The translations under genes were made by a program, and so were the position numbers. A DNA stretch of 64,000 nt. Source: Planococcus citri (taxonomy: Eukaryota; Arthropoda; Insecta; Hemiptera; Pseudococcidae). Shown here piece by piece: positions 48,232 through 60,296 of this stretch (positions within the stretch are counted from its first letter, which is position 1; each line of letters begins with the position of its first letter). Under the pieces are notes generated by a model that saw nothing but the letters and a program-made list of their open reading frames with translations, had not been told where the DNA came from and made no database searches. The stretch is from contig NC_088677.1 of NCBI RefSeq assembly GCF_950023065.1, positions 12,728,001-12,792,000 of the forward strand, written 5' to 3'.

Positions 48232-51200
48232 GACTTTTTTTAAATTTGAGAAACAGAAAATTATCTTAGGTACCCCCAATTGGAGTCGCATATGTAGTAA
48301 GTCTGAAACCGTCTGAAGTATAATTTCAATCGTTTATGAAAATGTGTGGTTAGCTGGATTCAGATGAGGAATATCAATTTTTCAAATTTCATCCTTAAAA
48401 TTTCGAACACAAAGTCGACTGACGAACCAGTTGTGTCCATGACTGACGGATTTTGATCCAGTATCATACTTTTCCACAAACTTAGGTTAAATGACGAGTG
48501 ATTTTTGAAATTCAATTCACGATTTCAATTTTTTTTGAAATTGATTAGTGATTCCGAACCAATAAAATCTCAAGTGTTGAAAGTGCACTTTTCCATTTAC
48601 TTATAGTGAATTTTCAGGAATAAAGAGTCAACAATGAAACAAAAATCCAAATTTGTGAAATTGACCTTAAAAAACCTAATTTTGATCTGAACCTTATTTT
48701 TAACCTGCCGAATCGATTAAAAACTGTTTACAATCACTTTAAGTAGGTTGCTCAGAAGCTTGCAGCAGATTTTTATCTATTTATATTTTAAATGTTGAAA
48801 TTTCCATAAAAGTTTACCGAATGAAGTTATTAGAAACCTCAATTCACTCTATACCGACCTCAATTTAATTATGCTGAGTCGATTGGGAGTGGTTTCATGC
48901 CGTTCTGCAGCCTCCAGCTGTATTTTGGAAGCATGAGATTTTCACCAAGTGTCATGAAAGCTGTCCAAATAAACTTCAGTACTTGTAAACGCTACTGATG
49001 CTTGATAGTGAATTACTGTGCTTACCTACTAATTATACATATAAACTTTTCCAAAATAGGTACTAACAAGCATATTAATTTGAATGTCCGAAATTTTCAA
49101 AATATAAGTATCTGAAGGCTCCAGAACGGCTTGAAACTGCCTCCGAGTTGGCCAGAGCCAGCATTTTTAAATTCGAGTATGAAGTAAATTTCATGTATCT
49201 AACTTCATTTCTTGAAATTTTGTGGAAATTTAAATTTTCAAAAATTTGTTTGAGGCCGCAAAACTGCTTGAAATCGTTATTTTCCGTTTCCAGTCGATTT
49301 TAATAGAGAACGAAACAAATTTCAGCTCTCGAGGTTAATTTGATGAAATTTAGATTTTGTCCCATTTTGGGTTCGAATTTGATTTTCAAAAATGCGCCAA
49401 TAAGTACTTTTTATATTGGAGAAAAAAAAATCATCTTACCTGTGGTAACTTTAGTACTGTATATTTAAACGCATCCTCTCAGCGCATATACTTGATACTC
49501 CGCGATGACATACGAGTCATCTGCTAGGTATCCTAGTTTTTAACCATAGAATGAAATTTTGATTTCGTCCCATTTTTGGTTCAAACATGGCCCAAAAATA
49601 GTAAAGTGCACTTGAGCACATGAAATTGATGATGTACATAGTGTTGTTGTTGCTCTATTCTGAGTGGCAACGCCAAGTTCATAATTTTGCTACGACTCTT
49701 GCTTGCTAAAATGTGCAGTACATAACTTATCAAAAAATTGCGTTATGTCATTATTTTGGCGCGTACAGAAATCTGAGCTCAAGAACTTATTTTGCTATTT
49801 GGAAACGTCAATTAAGAATAGCCTAATTTTTAAATTACTTAGAGAAATAGAAAATCATCTAACCACAGTTATAGTGGCACAGGTGTACTTAATGAACACT
49901 TATAAATTAAAACTCATGAATTTGTGGTCTATAGAGTTAGGTACATTAGAAGGATTGAGATAGATTTTGCCACGTTCACTTTCATAATTTTAGGTATAGG
50001 TACTGAAATATCAAATTTTCAAATTTCATCCTTAAAATTTCGAACTCCATGAGTCGAGCTTTTATCAACCTGAAGGAAAATTTTAGGCCCATCCACTGGA
50101 CTATGTCCTTGTTTTCACATTCCTTTTATTTTTTAAGCGTATCATTACCGATAGTAACCATTTGCAATTGTATATTTTACTCATGAATATTATATTGGAA
50201 AAAACACCATTGCATAACATATAGACTTGTTTGAAGAAACAGTGCATTGCATCTCAAAAGGATAAAGTTGAGAATTAGGGAGAAAAAGTGACAACTTTTT
50301 ATTTTTATTTTACTATTTTGCAAAATTGATCTGGAGAACTGAAAATAGCCCCAAAACAGTAATTTCTTCCACATCTTTTCTGTCTCCGAAGCTGAAACAT
50401 TTTTCAAATAACTTTTTACCCTTTCAAAACTCAAAGTAATGGAGGTTACACATGAATTTAATCAAAATCTTTCAAGTTTTTTTTTTCACGATCCATCCTT
50501 TCTCCATAGGATGTTCAGTAGGTAAGTGAATGTCCAGTGGTAATTTATTTTGCATGATGAGAAATTCTTCAGTCAGTGAAGTGTTCTTTTTCCTTGTCGT
50601 CTTTGAATTCTAAAGAGCAGCTATAGACGATCGCGATCTTTATTTTGTCACGCGTCGTTTAGTTTTGAAATTTAATTTCTTTTTAATGATGATGATGATG
50701 ATGATGATTGATGAATACTTACTTGAAGTCTTGAATATTTGGAACTGGATAACGGTCTGGTACTATATAACGAGATGTTGGCGTTTTTTTTTTTTTTTTG
50801 ATATTTTAGCAAAAGTTGTTACTCTCTTTTCAAAATACTATAAGCACCTGTCACATTCTCACATGCGAAATGCGTTTCTCACAGTTTGTATAAGGCACCT
50901 GTTTGAAAATCTGAAATCAAAATATGTGCTTGTAGGCTCCAAAATGGCTTGAAACTACCTCCGAGCGGCCCTGCAGCATTTTGAAATTCGAGTATGAAGT
51001 GACTTTTAGCCACCCAACTTCATTTAGTGCAATTTTGCGGATAACTTTCAATTTTAAAAAATTTGTTCAAGGCTGCATAAATGTTCTAAACTGTTGCTTT
51101 CCACTTCTAAACGATTTTAAGGGAGGAGCATAAGGATGGAGAGCGTACCAAATTTCAGTTCTCTGGGTTATTTTTTGATAGAATTTGGATTTTATATAAT

Positions 51201-54200
51201 TTTTGTTCCAAATTTCATTTTCAAACGTGCGCCATTAATTGTAAAATGAAGTTCGAAATTTTGCTATCATCTTACCCCAGTTGGAGTTGCATAAGTACGG
51301 TACATGCACGACGGATTTTGCCATATATGTACATAGGTATCAAATCTTCAAAATTTTATCCTTAAAATTTCAAACCCGAAGTCGAGGTCAAGTATAGGTA
51401 TCAATCTGTAGGAAAATTTTATCCGTGGCACTGTGTTGTTGCCTTCACGTTTCTTTTGGGTTTTCTCATCCAGTGTATTTTTCCTGATTTCATCGTTTTT
51501 ATCGGAAACGTTGCGGAAATTGTTCAAAATTTATTCATCACTGAAGACCAAACATTTAATGGAAAATTGTCTATTTTTCCTCAGTTTTGGATTGTATTTT
51601 GTGTAGTGATTTATGCCCGGTTTCGAGCAGTTTCAAGCGCATCATTACCGATAGTAACCACTTGCAGTTGTTATGGATAATTGACTCATGAATGGGTAAT
51701 TGGGTATTTACCATTAACTCTTGAAAACTCAGGAAAATCCTAATGAAGTTATGTAAAAATGATTTCAATTTCCTGAATTAGATCATCTCAAGTTTCACTT
51801 TTATTCACAGTTCACCCCCCTCCCCCGCCCCATGAAACCATTTCGGAAAATGATGGACTTATGTATTTGATTACCTTACCCTCCAAAACCTAAAAAGCAA
51901 AAAACCCAATTGGGTCAATCTTGGAACTGAATAATATGGTTTCATTAGATGTAATGATCGAATGAGTGAAAGCATACTTCCAATGAATCTCACCCCTTTT
52001 TGGGGGTGCATACTTTGACAAACGTTGGGATAAAATACGGTGACCCATGCTCCATTTTTGGATGAACACATTGATGGTTGAGCTTTCATAAAATTAGATC
52101 AGGAAAAGAGTGTGCAGAGTAGAACAGAGCGTTTTTTAAATTAAATTCCTTTTTAATCAATGATGATGATTGATGAATACTTACTTACTTGAAATCTTTA
52201 ATATTGGATGCTACTCTGACGAATGGATCGTGGAATTACGTGACCTCGGCATCTCCTCAAACGCGAGCTTGGTTACTTTGTATTTGTCCGGTGGCAGGCG
52301 GCGAGCTCAAGCAGTTACTGGCGAACCAGTTGTTTCGATGACGGTTTTTGATCCGGTACCACTACAAAGCATTTTCATACTATTTTACCACATACTTACT
52401 TAGGTAATATGACGATTGATTTTTGAAAGTGAATTCACGATTTTAATTTTGTTGAAATTGATTAAAGTGATACCGAACCAATAAAATCTCATGTGCTGGA
52501 AGAGCACTTTTCAATTTATAGTGAATTTTTCAGAATCCATGGCCAATAGGTAATAAAACAGGAATCAAAATTTATGGAATTGACCTATAGAAACTTGAAA
52601 TTCGATATGAATCCTATATTTTTAACCTCCCAAATCTATGGATAGCAGCTTCGAACTGCTTTGAGTAGCTCGTCTGAATCCTACAGCAGATTTTTCATAT
52701 ATTTATTTCAAATGTTGAAATTTACATGAAAATTCATTCAATGGAGTAATTAGATTCAAGCCATTCTTGAGCTTTCGGCGGTATTTTGGAATTATGAGAT
52801 TTTCAAGAAGTGTCATAAAAACTGTCAAAATCACAACTTTAGTACGAGTAAACGCAACAGATACCCGTGAGCGACTTATTCTAACGATTGTTCCTAAACA
52901 CCAAGAAACATTTGTCGCTTTTTTACATGCTATAGATGATTTGGACGGTTTTCTGAAGAAGTAAATTTTAGCTATCCAACTTCATTTAGTGGAATTTTGT
53001 GTAAATTTCAATTTTCAAAAATTTGTTCAAGGCTGCAGATCTGCTCAAATTATTTATTTTCCGTTTCCAATCGATTTTGAGGACAAAAATAGAGAACGAA
53101 CCAAATTTCATCTCTCCAGGTTAATTTGATGAAATTTTGATTTTATTGTCCCATTTTTGGTTCAAATTATTTTGTTTTTCAAACATGCGAATAAAATAGT
53201 CAAGTGCACTTGAGCACATGAAATTGTTGATGTACCTAGGTACATATTTTTGCTCTATTCGAAATGGCTCCGCCAAGTTCAAAATTTTGTTGCCTCTTGG
53301 GTTTTACCATTTGTCTCTTGCTTGCTAAATGTATCAGTACAAAATCTAAAAATTGCGCGATGTTCTTATTTTGGCGCCTACTGAAATCTGAGCTTAAGAA
53401 CTCATTATGCATTTGGACACGTCGATTAAGAACAGCGTACTTTTTGAATTAGAGAAACAAAAAATCATCTTACTCCAGTTAGAGTTGCACTGGGTCCTAC
53501 TAACGAATTGAAGTCGGTGACAGGCGGCGCGGTGAGCTCTGTCAGTGACTGGGACAACCTGCAGTTGTTTCGATGACTGACGGTTTTTGATCCGGTACCA
53601 CGACGAACATTTTCACCATTTTTCCACACACTTATAGGTTAAATGTCGGGTAATTTTTGAAATTTGATCCACGATTTTGATTTTTTTAAAATTGACTTAA
53701 GTGATTCCGAACCAATAAAATCAAGTGTGGGAAGTGCACTTTTTCAACTTATAGTGAATTTTTGAGAATCAAGGGTCAGCAATGAAACAAAAATCCAAAT
53801 GTGTGAAATTGACCTAGAAAGCCTAAATTTGATCTGAAACTTATTTTTAACCTCCCGAATTAATTAAAAACCCGTGTACAATCACTTTGAGTAGGTAGCT
53901 CAGAAGCTTGCAGATTTTTATCATAGGTATTTATTTTGAATGTTGAAATTTCCATAAAAGTTTACCGAATGAAGTTATTAGAAACCTCAATTCACTCTAT
54001 ACCGACCTCAATTTTATTATGCTGAGTTGATTGGGAGTGGTTTATCCAAAATACTAATAAGCATATTTTTTGAGTAAATTTCAGCTATTCAACTTCATTT
54101 GTTGATATTTTTTGGAAATTTAAATTTTCAAAAATTTGTTTGAAGCTGCAAAACTGTATAAAACCGTTATTTTCTGTTTCCAGTCGATTTTAATAGAGGA

Positions 54201-55265
54201 CGTAACAAATTTCAGATTTTGAGGTTGATTTGATAAAATTTTGATTTTGTCCCATTTTCGGTTCAAATTTGATTTTCAAAAATGCGCCAAAAAGTACTTC
54301 AAATTAAATTGGAGGAAAAAAATCATCTTACCAGTGTTTCTTTTATAGGACGTATGTGGTTCTTTTATAGGACGTATGTGGTTGAACCTACATTATGTAG
54401 ATATAACGAGACATTTTAACGCTGTAAACGTTCAACTTTCATAATATTATAGACGTTGAATTATCATACCTGTTCAATTTTGTAAACGTGTAATTTCAAT
54501 CCTTCAATTTTCACCAACCTGGTTAATTTGATGACATTTTCATTTTGTCCCATTTTCGGTTCAAATTATTTTGATTTCCAAACATGCGCCAAAAATAGTA
54601 AAATGCATTGGTTATGTAGATACATATTTTCGCTCTATTCGGAATGGCCCCGTCAAGTTCAAAATTTTGCTGCGACTTGGGATACTTTCCAACTGAAATG
54701 TAAAGTACATATCAAAAAATTGCGCGATGTCATTATTTTGGCGCGTACTGAAATCTAAGCTCAAGAACTCATTTTGCTATTTGGAAATGTCAATTCAGAA
54801 TAGCGTATTTTTCAAATTGGAGAAACAAAAAATCATCTTACCGCAGTTAGAATTGCACAGGTGTACTACCTACACGGATCGTAAATCTCGCGGATCTGTA
54901 GTCTATAATAATAGTCACGTTAGATGGATTGAGATGTATTTTGCCACTTTCACTTTTATGATTAGGTGTACTGAAATATCAAATTTTCACATTTTATCCT
55001 TAAAATTTCGAACACGAAGTACAGCCTTTATCAATCTGTAGGGAAATTTCATACTCTGGACTGTATGGTTGTCTTCACTTTTCTTTTGGTTTTTCAAGCG
55101 TATTCATTACTGATAGGTAGTAATCACTTCCAGTCCTATAGGTACCTAACTGATTCATGAATATTCTAACATGAAAAAACATAGGTACAATGACATACTT
55201 AACATAGACTTGTTTGAAGAAACACTGCATCGCATCTCAAAAGGATAAAGTTGAGAATTGGGGAG
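48232..55265 (-). repeat. Array segment with the last two unit starts
   Basis: CTTAC anchors at 50718-50722 and 52184-52188 (doubled TTACTTAC, as at 31217), and a GAT microsatellite at 50685-50711. Donor-like sites near 48266, 49440, 51274, 53472, 54331 and 54841. A 20-bp direct repeat (TTCTTTTATAGGACGTATGT) occurs at 54340-54380. The array phrase ends at GATAAAGTTGAGAATTGGGG near 55265, where gypsy sequence begins. Confidence 0.55.
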
Positions 55266-55722
55266 AGGCTGCTTCTAGATCATTGAGTTCCTTTTCAACG
55301 AGTTCTGATAAGGTATAGGGTAGCGGACATTCTTTTGGCGCCTTCTCGGAGCTGGTGGTGCACTTTGTAGTCAGGAATGCAACCAACTTTACTTTCGAAT
55401 AGGTCTTTGAATTGGTCAACGATATCGTTCGAACTGACATTATTGATCGAATCTGGAGTAATATCAAGAGAATTTTTCTCATCGATTTCTTCAAGTTTGA
55501 TTTTTAGACCTCGGATCCAATTTCGGCCTAATACAGGTGCATACTGGTCTGGTACAATGTAGATATCTTCTTGCATCGTATTTCCATTGTAAGATGCAGA
55601 AACAGTGACTTTTCCATCTGGTTTGAACACATCACTAGTGTAGGCTCGAAGTGTCACAGTAGTAGGCTCTAAATCTCGATTAATATTCAATTGATCGTAC
55701 AGCTGATGTGGTATCAACGTGT
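55266..55722 (-). pseudogene. pol: Ty3/gypsy pol fragment: protease C-half and RT linker
   Basis: On the minus strand the frame from 55717 reads IPHQLYDQLNINRD, then YIVPDQYAPVLGRNWIRGLK, which matches the C-terminal half of a retropepsin (the ILGRDWL motif follows the flap). Next comes an acidic spacer and IPDYKVHHQLREGAK, the VHLxLKEGAKP motif before gypsy reverse transcriptase. After a frameshift near 55340 the match continues as CPLPYTLSELVEKELNDLEA, the R-P-V-P-Y...VE-EL segment that starts the RT fingers. The catalytic D-T/S-G is absent because the match stops at 55722, just downstream of where it would lie. It is thus truncated at both ends: at 55266 it abuts array sequence and RT proper is missing. 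Non-functional. Ty3/gypsy (rather than BEL or copia) is well supported by these motifs. Confidence 0.85.
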
Positions 55723-56838
55723 ATTGTCTTATTTTGAGGTCTTTCTGACGTATTTCATGAGAAAGTTGATAAAAATCACACTTACAGAAAAAAAAATGAA
55801 AAGTTTTATTATTGAATTTTTCGAAATTTGATTTTTTTGTGATGAGTTAATTTCACCTTGTGAAGGGGTTTTTCCCAACTTTTTCAGCGGATACGTAAAA
55901 ATAGGGATCAAATGGGTCAACTTTACCAATCAAAACTTTTTTTCATGATTCAAGTCAAAAAATCGCATTTTTTCGCAAATTTAAAATTTTTTAAATTTAA
56001 CTTTGCGACAAGTTACCATACCAATTTTTTAATATGTTGTTCAGCATGAACAGTTGTCCATAATATATTTTTTTTTCAGAATTTTTGAGAGTCGAAACGA
56101 TATAAAAACTACGTTTTGAAACTTTTTCAGACAATTTTTTGTACGAAAAAAAGTGGCAACACTGATTTTTATCATATCACCGCAAAGCCTTTCAAAACCC
56201 CTAACTATGCAAAAAAGTTCCATTTTGGTAGGTATCGCGGTTATCGAGTAATCTACTGCTGAAATGGGTGATATTTTTGGTCCACTGAAAACTTTGACAC
56301 CTCCTGGCTGTCGTTAAAAATGGGCTAGAGGGCTGCGATTTGCGCCATTGGTCATCCCTTCGGAAGGTCTTTCCACAGGAAAAATTTCAAAAAAATCGCC
56401 GAACCCACCTACCACTTCTTGGTCCAATTGACGTGGAATGACCCTACATCGACATGGCCCCCCTAAAAAACATCATCCGCGCGTAAAATCGCGAAAACCT
56501 TTTCGCAACCCCTAAAAATTGGCGATTTTCATATTTTCTAGGACTTGTCGGAGACCTAAGTGAACCCAAAGAAAAAAATGAACTCCACAGGGAGATTCAG
56601 CATCTCAAACTCCGCCGATTGAGTGCTAAGGCTAAATTTTAAAAATCGATTTTGAAGCTTTTAACCTGAAAAACGTGCATTTTTAGCCAAAATGACCCTA
56701 CTTTGAGGCCACGTGGCTCAGCCCCATATGGTGTCGTGTGGTGCTAAAAATTTTTTTGGGGTGATTTCAACTCAAAAGGAACCACATATGTGAATTTCAG
56801 AAAATTCTGAAACCTACGTTTTTTTTCGACCCACCCTA
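55723..56838. other. Unassigned sequence, possible DNA-element remnants
   Basis: No gene seen. The right limit CGACCCACCCTAG resembles a transposon end (reverse complement CTAGGGTGGGTCG, cf. TAGGGTGG at 4845), and TGGAATGACCCTAC occurs at 56431-56445. No matching left end is visible, so at most truncated MITEs are present. The left 300 bp are very AT-rich. Confidence 0.4.
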
Positions 56839-59247
56839 GTACCTACTTGATATTTCTGGGCACCCTGTACGTCCAAAACTATTTTAATAGGTACTTTACC
56901 TACTACCCATCTAATTATTGGTGGTGCATACCTATTCGTATGCATAATTTCTGTAACGAAAATTTCGCGATTTTTACTTTCACCTTGCGAGTTTTAACTG
57001 CCCCTACCTTACGTTCTTCAATGTTTGACTACAATTGTAAAGGGATAGATAATAATTGATAGGAATAGATAATAGAGATTATAATAAACACCTAATAGAG
57101 AAAAGTCAGCTAAAAGACGCCTAATATAAAGAGATTACCTATTGTAAGATTGGGGCTTTAATCCAACCTCTCCTGACATACCTGGATAGCTATTTCGGAC
57201 TATTAACTATTTCTAACACTTACAAAATTAGGCCCATTTGACCAAAGGGCCAAATGGGTACCAAAGCTAGATATAGACGTAGATACCTGAATTAACTCAT
57301 TTACGGCGTTCGGAGGTAAATAAATAAATTAAGACGAGACCAACACCTATGACTAGACTCCGTGTATTTTGATATAATTAAAACACACACCTTAAATATG
57401 CACACAATTAATGATACATTTAATTAATTGTACCTTAAAGTATAAATAACGAGACTGTACATAATATACGTAAGTTAACAATAGTTAATAATTGTACTTA
57501 CGACACAATGATGATAAAGTTGACGCGTTCGCGACGAATCTTTATGTAAAGCCCGTGGGTTGTATTATTTTAATTAACCCGATAAATAGAAATACTACGT
57601 AATTCCTTTTATGAAGGAATTATTGATTAAATACGTAAACTCGCACATGAATATCTGGACCGTTGAGGCTTTCCGCAAATTGGCCAAATTAGACAGAAGT
57701 AAATTATTATATTCAATAATTTACACCACAACGACTATTTTAGGATAAAGAAGGTGTTTCGGCACCGACTGTCTCCTAATTGTGACTAAATAGAGGTAGG
57801 TGTTTCGGCACCTACGATTCCCTAAGAAGTGATGAGAGCTGCTCGATCTCCGAGGCTCGATGCTAGCTCGGATGATCGAGTCACTCCCATCGTGAGTAGG
57901 GCTTACAAGTAGGGAGTAATTATACACATAGACGCGGACAGATATATGATATGTGGCAACGCCTAAGGAGTTGCAAGGCATATGCTACCTCACACAATTA
58001 AAATTATAAATTGCCTCGCTCGTTAGTGGGTAAGTATGTACCCAATTTTGACTAAAGTTTAATAACTATCTTGAATTTCGCGAATTAAAGATCGTTTGTG
58101 GGTGAAATATTATAACGATATGGAATTTTCCTGTAGCTACAGTTTAATATTATATCTAACTTACTTTTGTATGTGATGTTGTATGCGTACACCACAGGGT
58201 AGTAAATTTATAAACGAAGGTGAATCTTCATTTAAATCATTCAGTATCATAAGTGTCAAATTTGTTTGACGATAATTAATGTTCATCGTTACATCGAGAA
58301 TAATTAAGTTTGCCTACTTATACATACTAGTAGAAACCGACTGACGTCAACTCTTCCATTTGGGATACCTACTATCTGAATACTTTGTCATTTTTTCAAG
58401 GTTTGTGTCTTTAGCAAAGTCTTTATACTTAATTATTGCCATTTTATGAGGGGGGTCTGTGGCCCACTGTGGGGGATTGAATTGAGGCCAACACTAGAAA
58501 AGGGATATGGGGCACCGGTAAAAATGATTCCCACTTGAAATTTTCCAAAAAATGATTTTTGTTTTTCAAAATAATGCATATCAAAATTTACCTTTTTTTT
58601 TTTTGGAGAATTACCCACCTATATATTGTACTTTAGAAGACTCGAAAATGATGATTTTTGATTCTCAAGACTCTACGGACGATTGCATTGTATAGACCTT
58701 CTTAGATGTGGACCCAATTAGCGCGGCTCATTATTATTACAAGTTTTTTCTCGCTTCCACCCTCCGAAAATGTTAGCCTCTCACTTTGAAATTGGGTAAG
58801 TAGGTGTATGAAGTCGTGCCGGGAAACCACTCAAACTTGAGTACCTACCAGTTTTAATTGAAAAAAAAAGCATGAGTAATAAATAAATTTACAGAATTTG
58901 TTTCGATTAATTACAATAGTTGAACCACCTACTACAGAGCAAGATCAACAACTTTCAGATGAGAACTCTTAAACTTGAATTTAAAACATCAAGAACTCGC
59001 CAGATACTTCAGACAACTTTCTTTTTTTTTTTCTTTATTCATCAATTATTAAAGTATTTTAGTTATTTTTCCTCAAATAACTGAGTACCTGATTGATCTT
59101 ATTATATAGGTACTTGGAGCAATGTATGTTAATTTTAGTTTTAATTTTAAGTTGTATTCACACCTAGGGAAATTAGTCATTGGGGTACAAAATTAAAATT
59201 ATTTTTTCCTAGCAAAAATTTAAAAAAAAAAAAAAAAACATGAAAAT
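56839..59247. other. Intergenic sequence without recognised gene
   Basis: About 2.4 kb with short frames only. Two identical small hairpins (GGTGTTTCGGCACC) lie at 57747-57760 and 57799-57812, 52 bp apart. A palindrome (TAATTCCTTTTATGAAGGAATTA) surrounds 57600-57622. GGCCCATTTGACCAAAGGGCCAAATGGG near 57231-57258 can fold. The section 57100-58400 could contain an LTR, but I found no matched ends. The minus-strand frame 57981-57721 has no family features. Confidence 0.45.
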
Positions 59248-59297
59248 TAATAAAAACTACAAAAAAAACCAAATAAGTTAAATTTTGAAAAAAAAAA

Positions 59298-59532
59298 ATG
59301 ACATTTTTGATACAGTGGAACATTAATGGTGTTTATAGCCACTCTGGCGAGTTGAAAACTATGATTTATCACCTAAATCCTGAAATTATTGCTCTACAGG
59401 AAACACATTTTCGTTCCCATCATTCTTTCAAGCTTAAAAATTATTCATCTTTTCGTTTTGATTTTAATGGTGGAGAAAAAGCTTGTGGAGGCACAGCTAT
59501 TTTTGTTAAAGACTCAAAAACAGCCTCTCATC
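59298..59532 (+). pseudogene. LINE apurinic endonuclease, N-terminal part
   Basis: The frame begins MTFLIQWNINGVYSHSGELK, the usual start of a LINE AP-endonuclease, with the Asn of the WN-N motif (residues 7-10) and the catalytic Glu in LQETHF (residue 35). The enzyme nicks target DNA to prime reverse transcription. The frame is cut at 59533 by the inserted element. The start Met was chosen because it is immediately upstream of the domain and preceded by an A-rich non-coding leader. Confidence 0.85.
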
Positions 59533-60288
59533 ACGAGCGTCTCGAGAGCAAATATGTGTAACCAATCAGAAGCGAGTTAGTTTTTATCTGTTGTCTCTCT
59601 TTCGTCCGTTGTTTTCGTTTTGGTCTTGTATTTTATTTTATGATGGTGTATTCGTGTATATTTCTATATTTTTCTTTTAAAAAAATAAAAATATATTTTC
59701 CAACGTCGTTTTTTTCGTCATATATGTATAAATCATCACATTACAAATAATTCGTGAATCAATGTAACATAACTTTACTATATGTTGAATAATTATTAAA
59801 GCAGTATCTTATATCTATTATCTATACTAGTATCAAAATTCAAAACGTGTAGTTCGAATTCTCAATAAAGATGATCGTTATGTGCTTGTGACGATATGGC
59901 TAATACAAGTGTCATTTCGAATTCTCGATAAAGATGATCGTTAAGTGTTTGTGTTGTGACGATCATCTTCATTGAGAATTCGAAATAGGTAGGTACTTAT
60001 TTTATTACGTTTTGAATTTTGATATTGATACTAGTTAAGTACGTATAGCTTTGATATCGTTTAATAATTTAACGTTTACGGTTTAGTAAAGTTATGTTAC
60101 ATTGATTCATTTTTGTTATTTGTAATGACTGTGATGATTTATACACATGTATGACAATAAATATACGAATACACCATCATAAAATAAAATACAAGTCCAA
60201 AAACGTAAACAACGGACGAAAGAGAGACAACAGATAAAAACTAACTCGCTTCTGATTGGTTACACATATTTGCTCTCGAGACGCTCGT
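59533..60288. mobile_element. Hairpin MITE (756 bp) in the LINE, perfect 8-bp TSD
   Basis: The ends ACGAGCGTCTCGAGAGCAAA and TTTGCTCTCGAGACGCTCGT are inverted, and the arms stay nearly complementary for about 350 bp each. CTCTCATC flanks it exactly at 59525-59532 and 60289-60296. Near the centre, the phrase TTCGAATTCTC-ATAAAGATGATCGTTA occurs twice directly (about 59857 and 59917) and once inverted (59962-59985). The 8-bp duplication suggests hAT-type mobilisation. AATAAA signals occur in both arms but there is no coding frame. Confidence 0.9.
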
Positions 60289-60296
60289 CTCTCATC

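Larger units (their letters stand above)
43850..52720 (-). repeat. Large internal duplication, copy 2 (partner 27820-31760)
   Basis: The same marker order as copy 1, but expanded to about 8.9 kb by the elements at 44561-45965 and 46078-48231 and by array blocks missing from copy 1. Those insertions are absent from copy 1, which places them after the duplication or in a part deleted from copy 1. Confidence 0.72.
776..55265 (-). repeat. Degenerate array of a ~2.5-3 kb unit with gypsy debris
   Basis: The same ordered series of blocks recurs across this span in one orientation. Seen on the plus strand, the order is: GAT-repeat and GAATACTTACTTGAAGTC; a gag-like block; several hundred bases with recurring phrases such as AAGTGCACTTTTCAATTTA; GAAATTTTGATTTTGTCCCA; TGCTCTATTCGGAATGGC; AACTCATTTTGCTATTTGGA; ATCATCTTACC; then TAACCACTTGCAG. 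The first anchor occurs sixteen times by eye (CTTAC at 789, 1911, 8601, 11187, 15341, 17449, 21290, 24329, 29760, 31217, 32732, 35982, 43197, 44406, 50718 and 52184). Many units lack internal blocks, so spacing varies from about 1.1 to 7 kb. Reading frames in different copies are broken by indels. Gypsy gag, integrase and protease pieces are all on the minus strand. Whether the unit is an old retroelement, a long LTR, or a duplicated host locus is not settled. Inserted elements inside this span are listed separately. Confidence 0.8.

Noticed and set aside
57721..57981. 86-codon minus-strand frame as a gene
   Set aside because: No family features, and it spans two small hairpins; composition fits chance.
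57100..58400. A third LTR
   Set aside because: Has palindromes and TATA-like strings but I could not find TG...CA ends with a matching target duplication.
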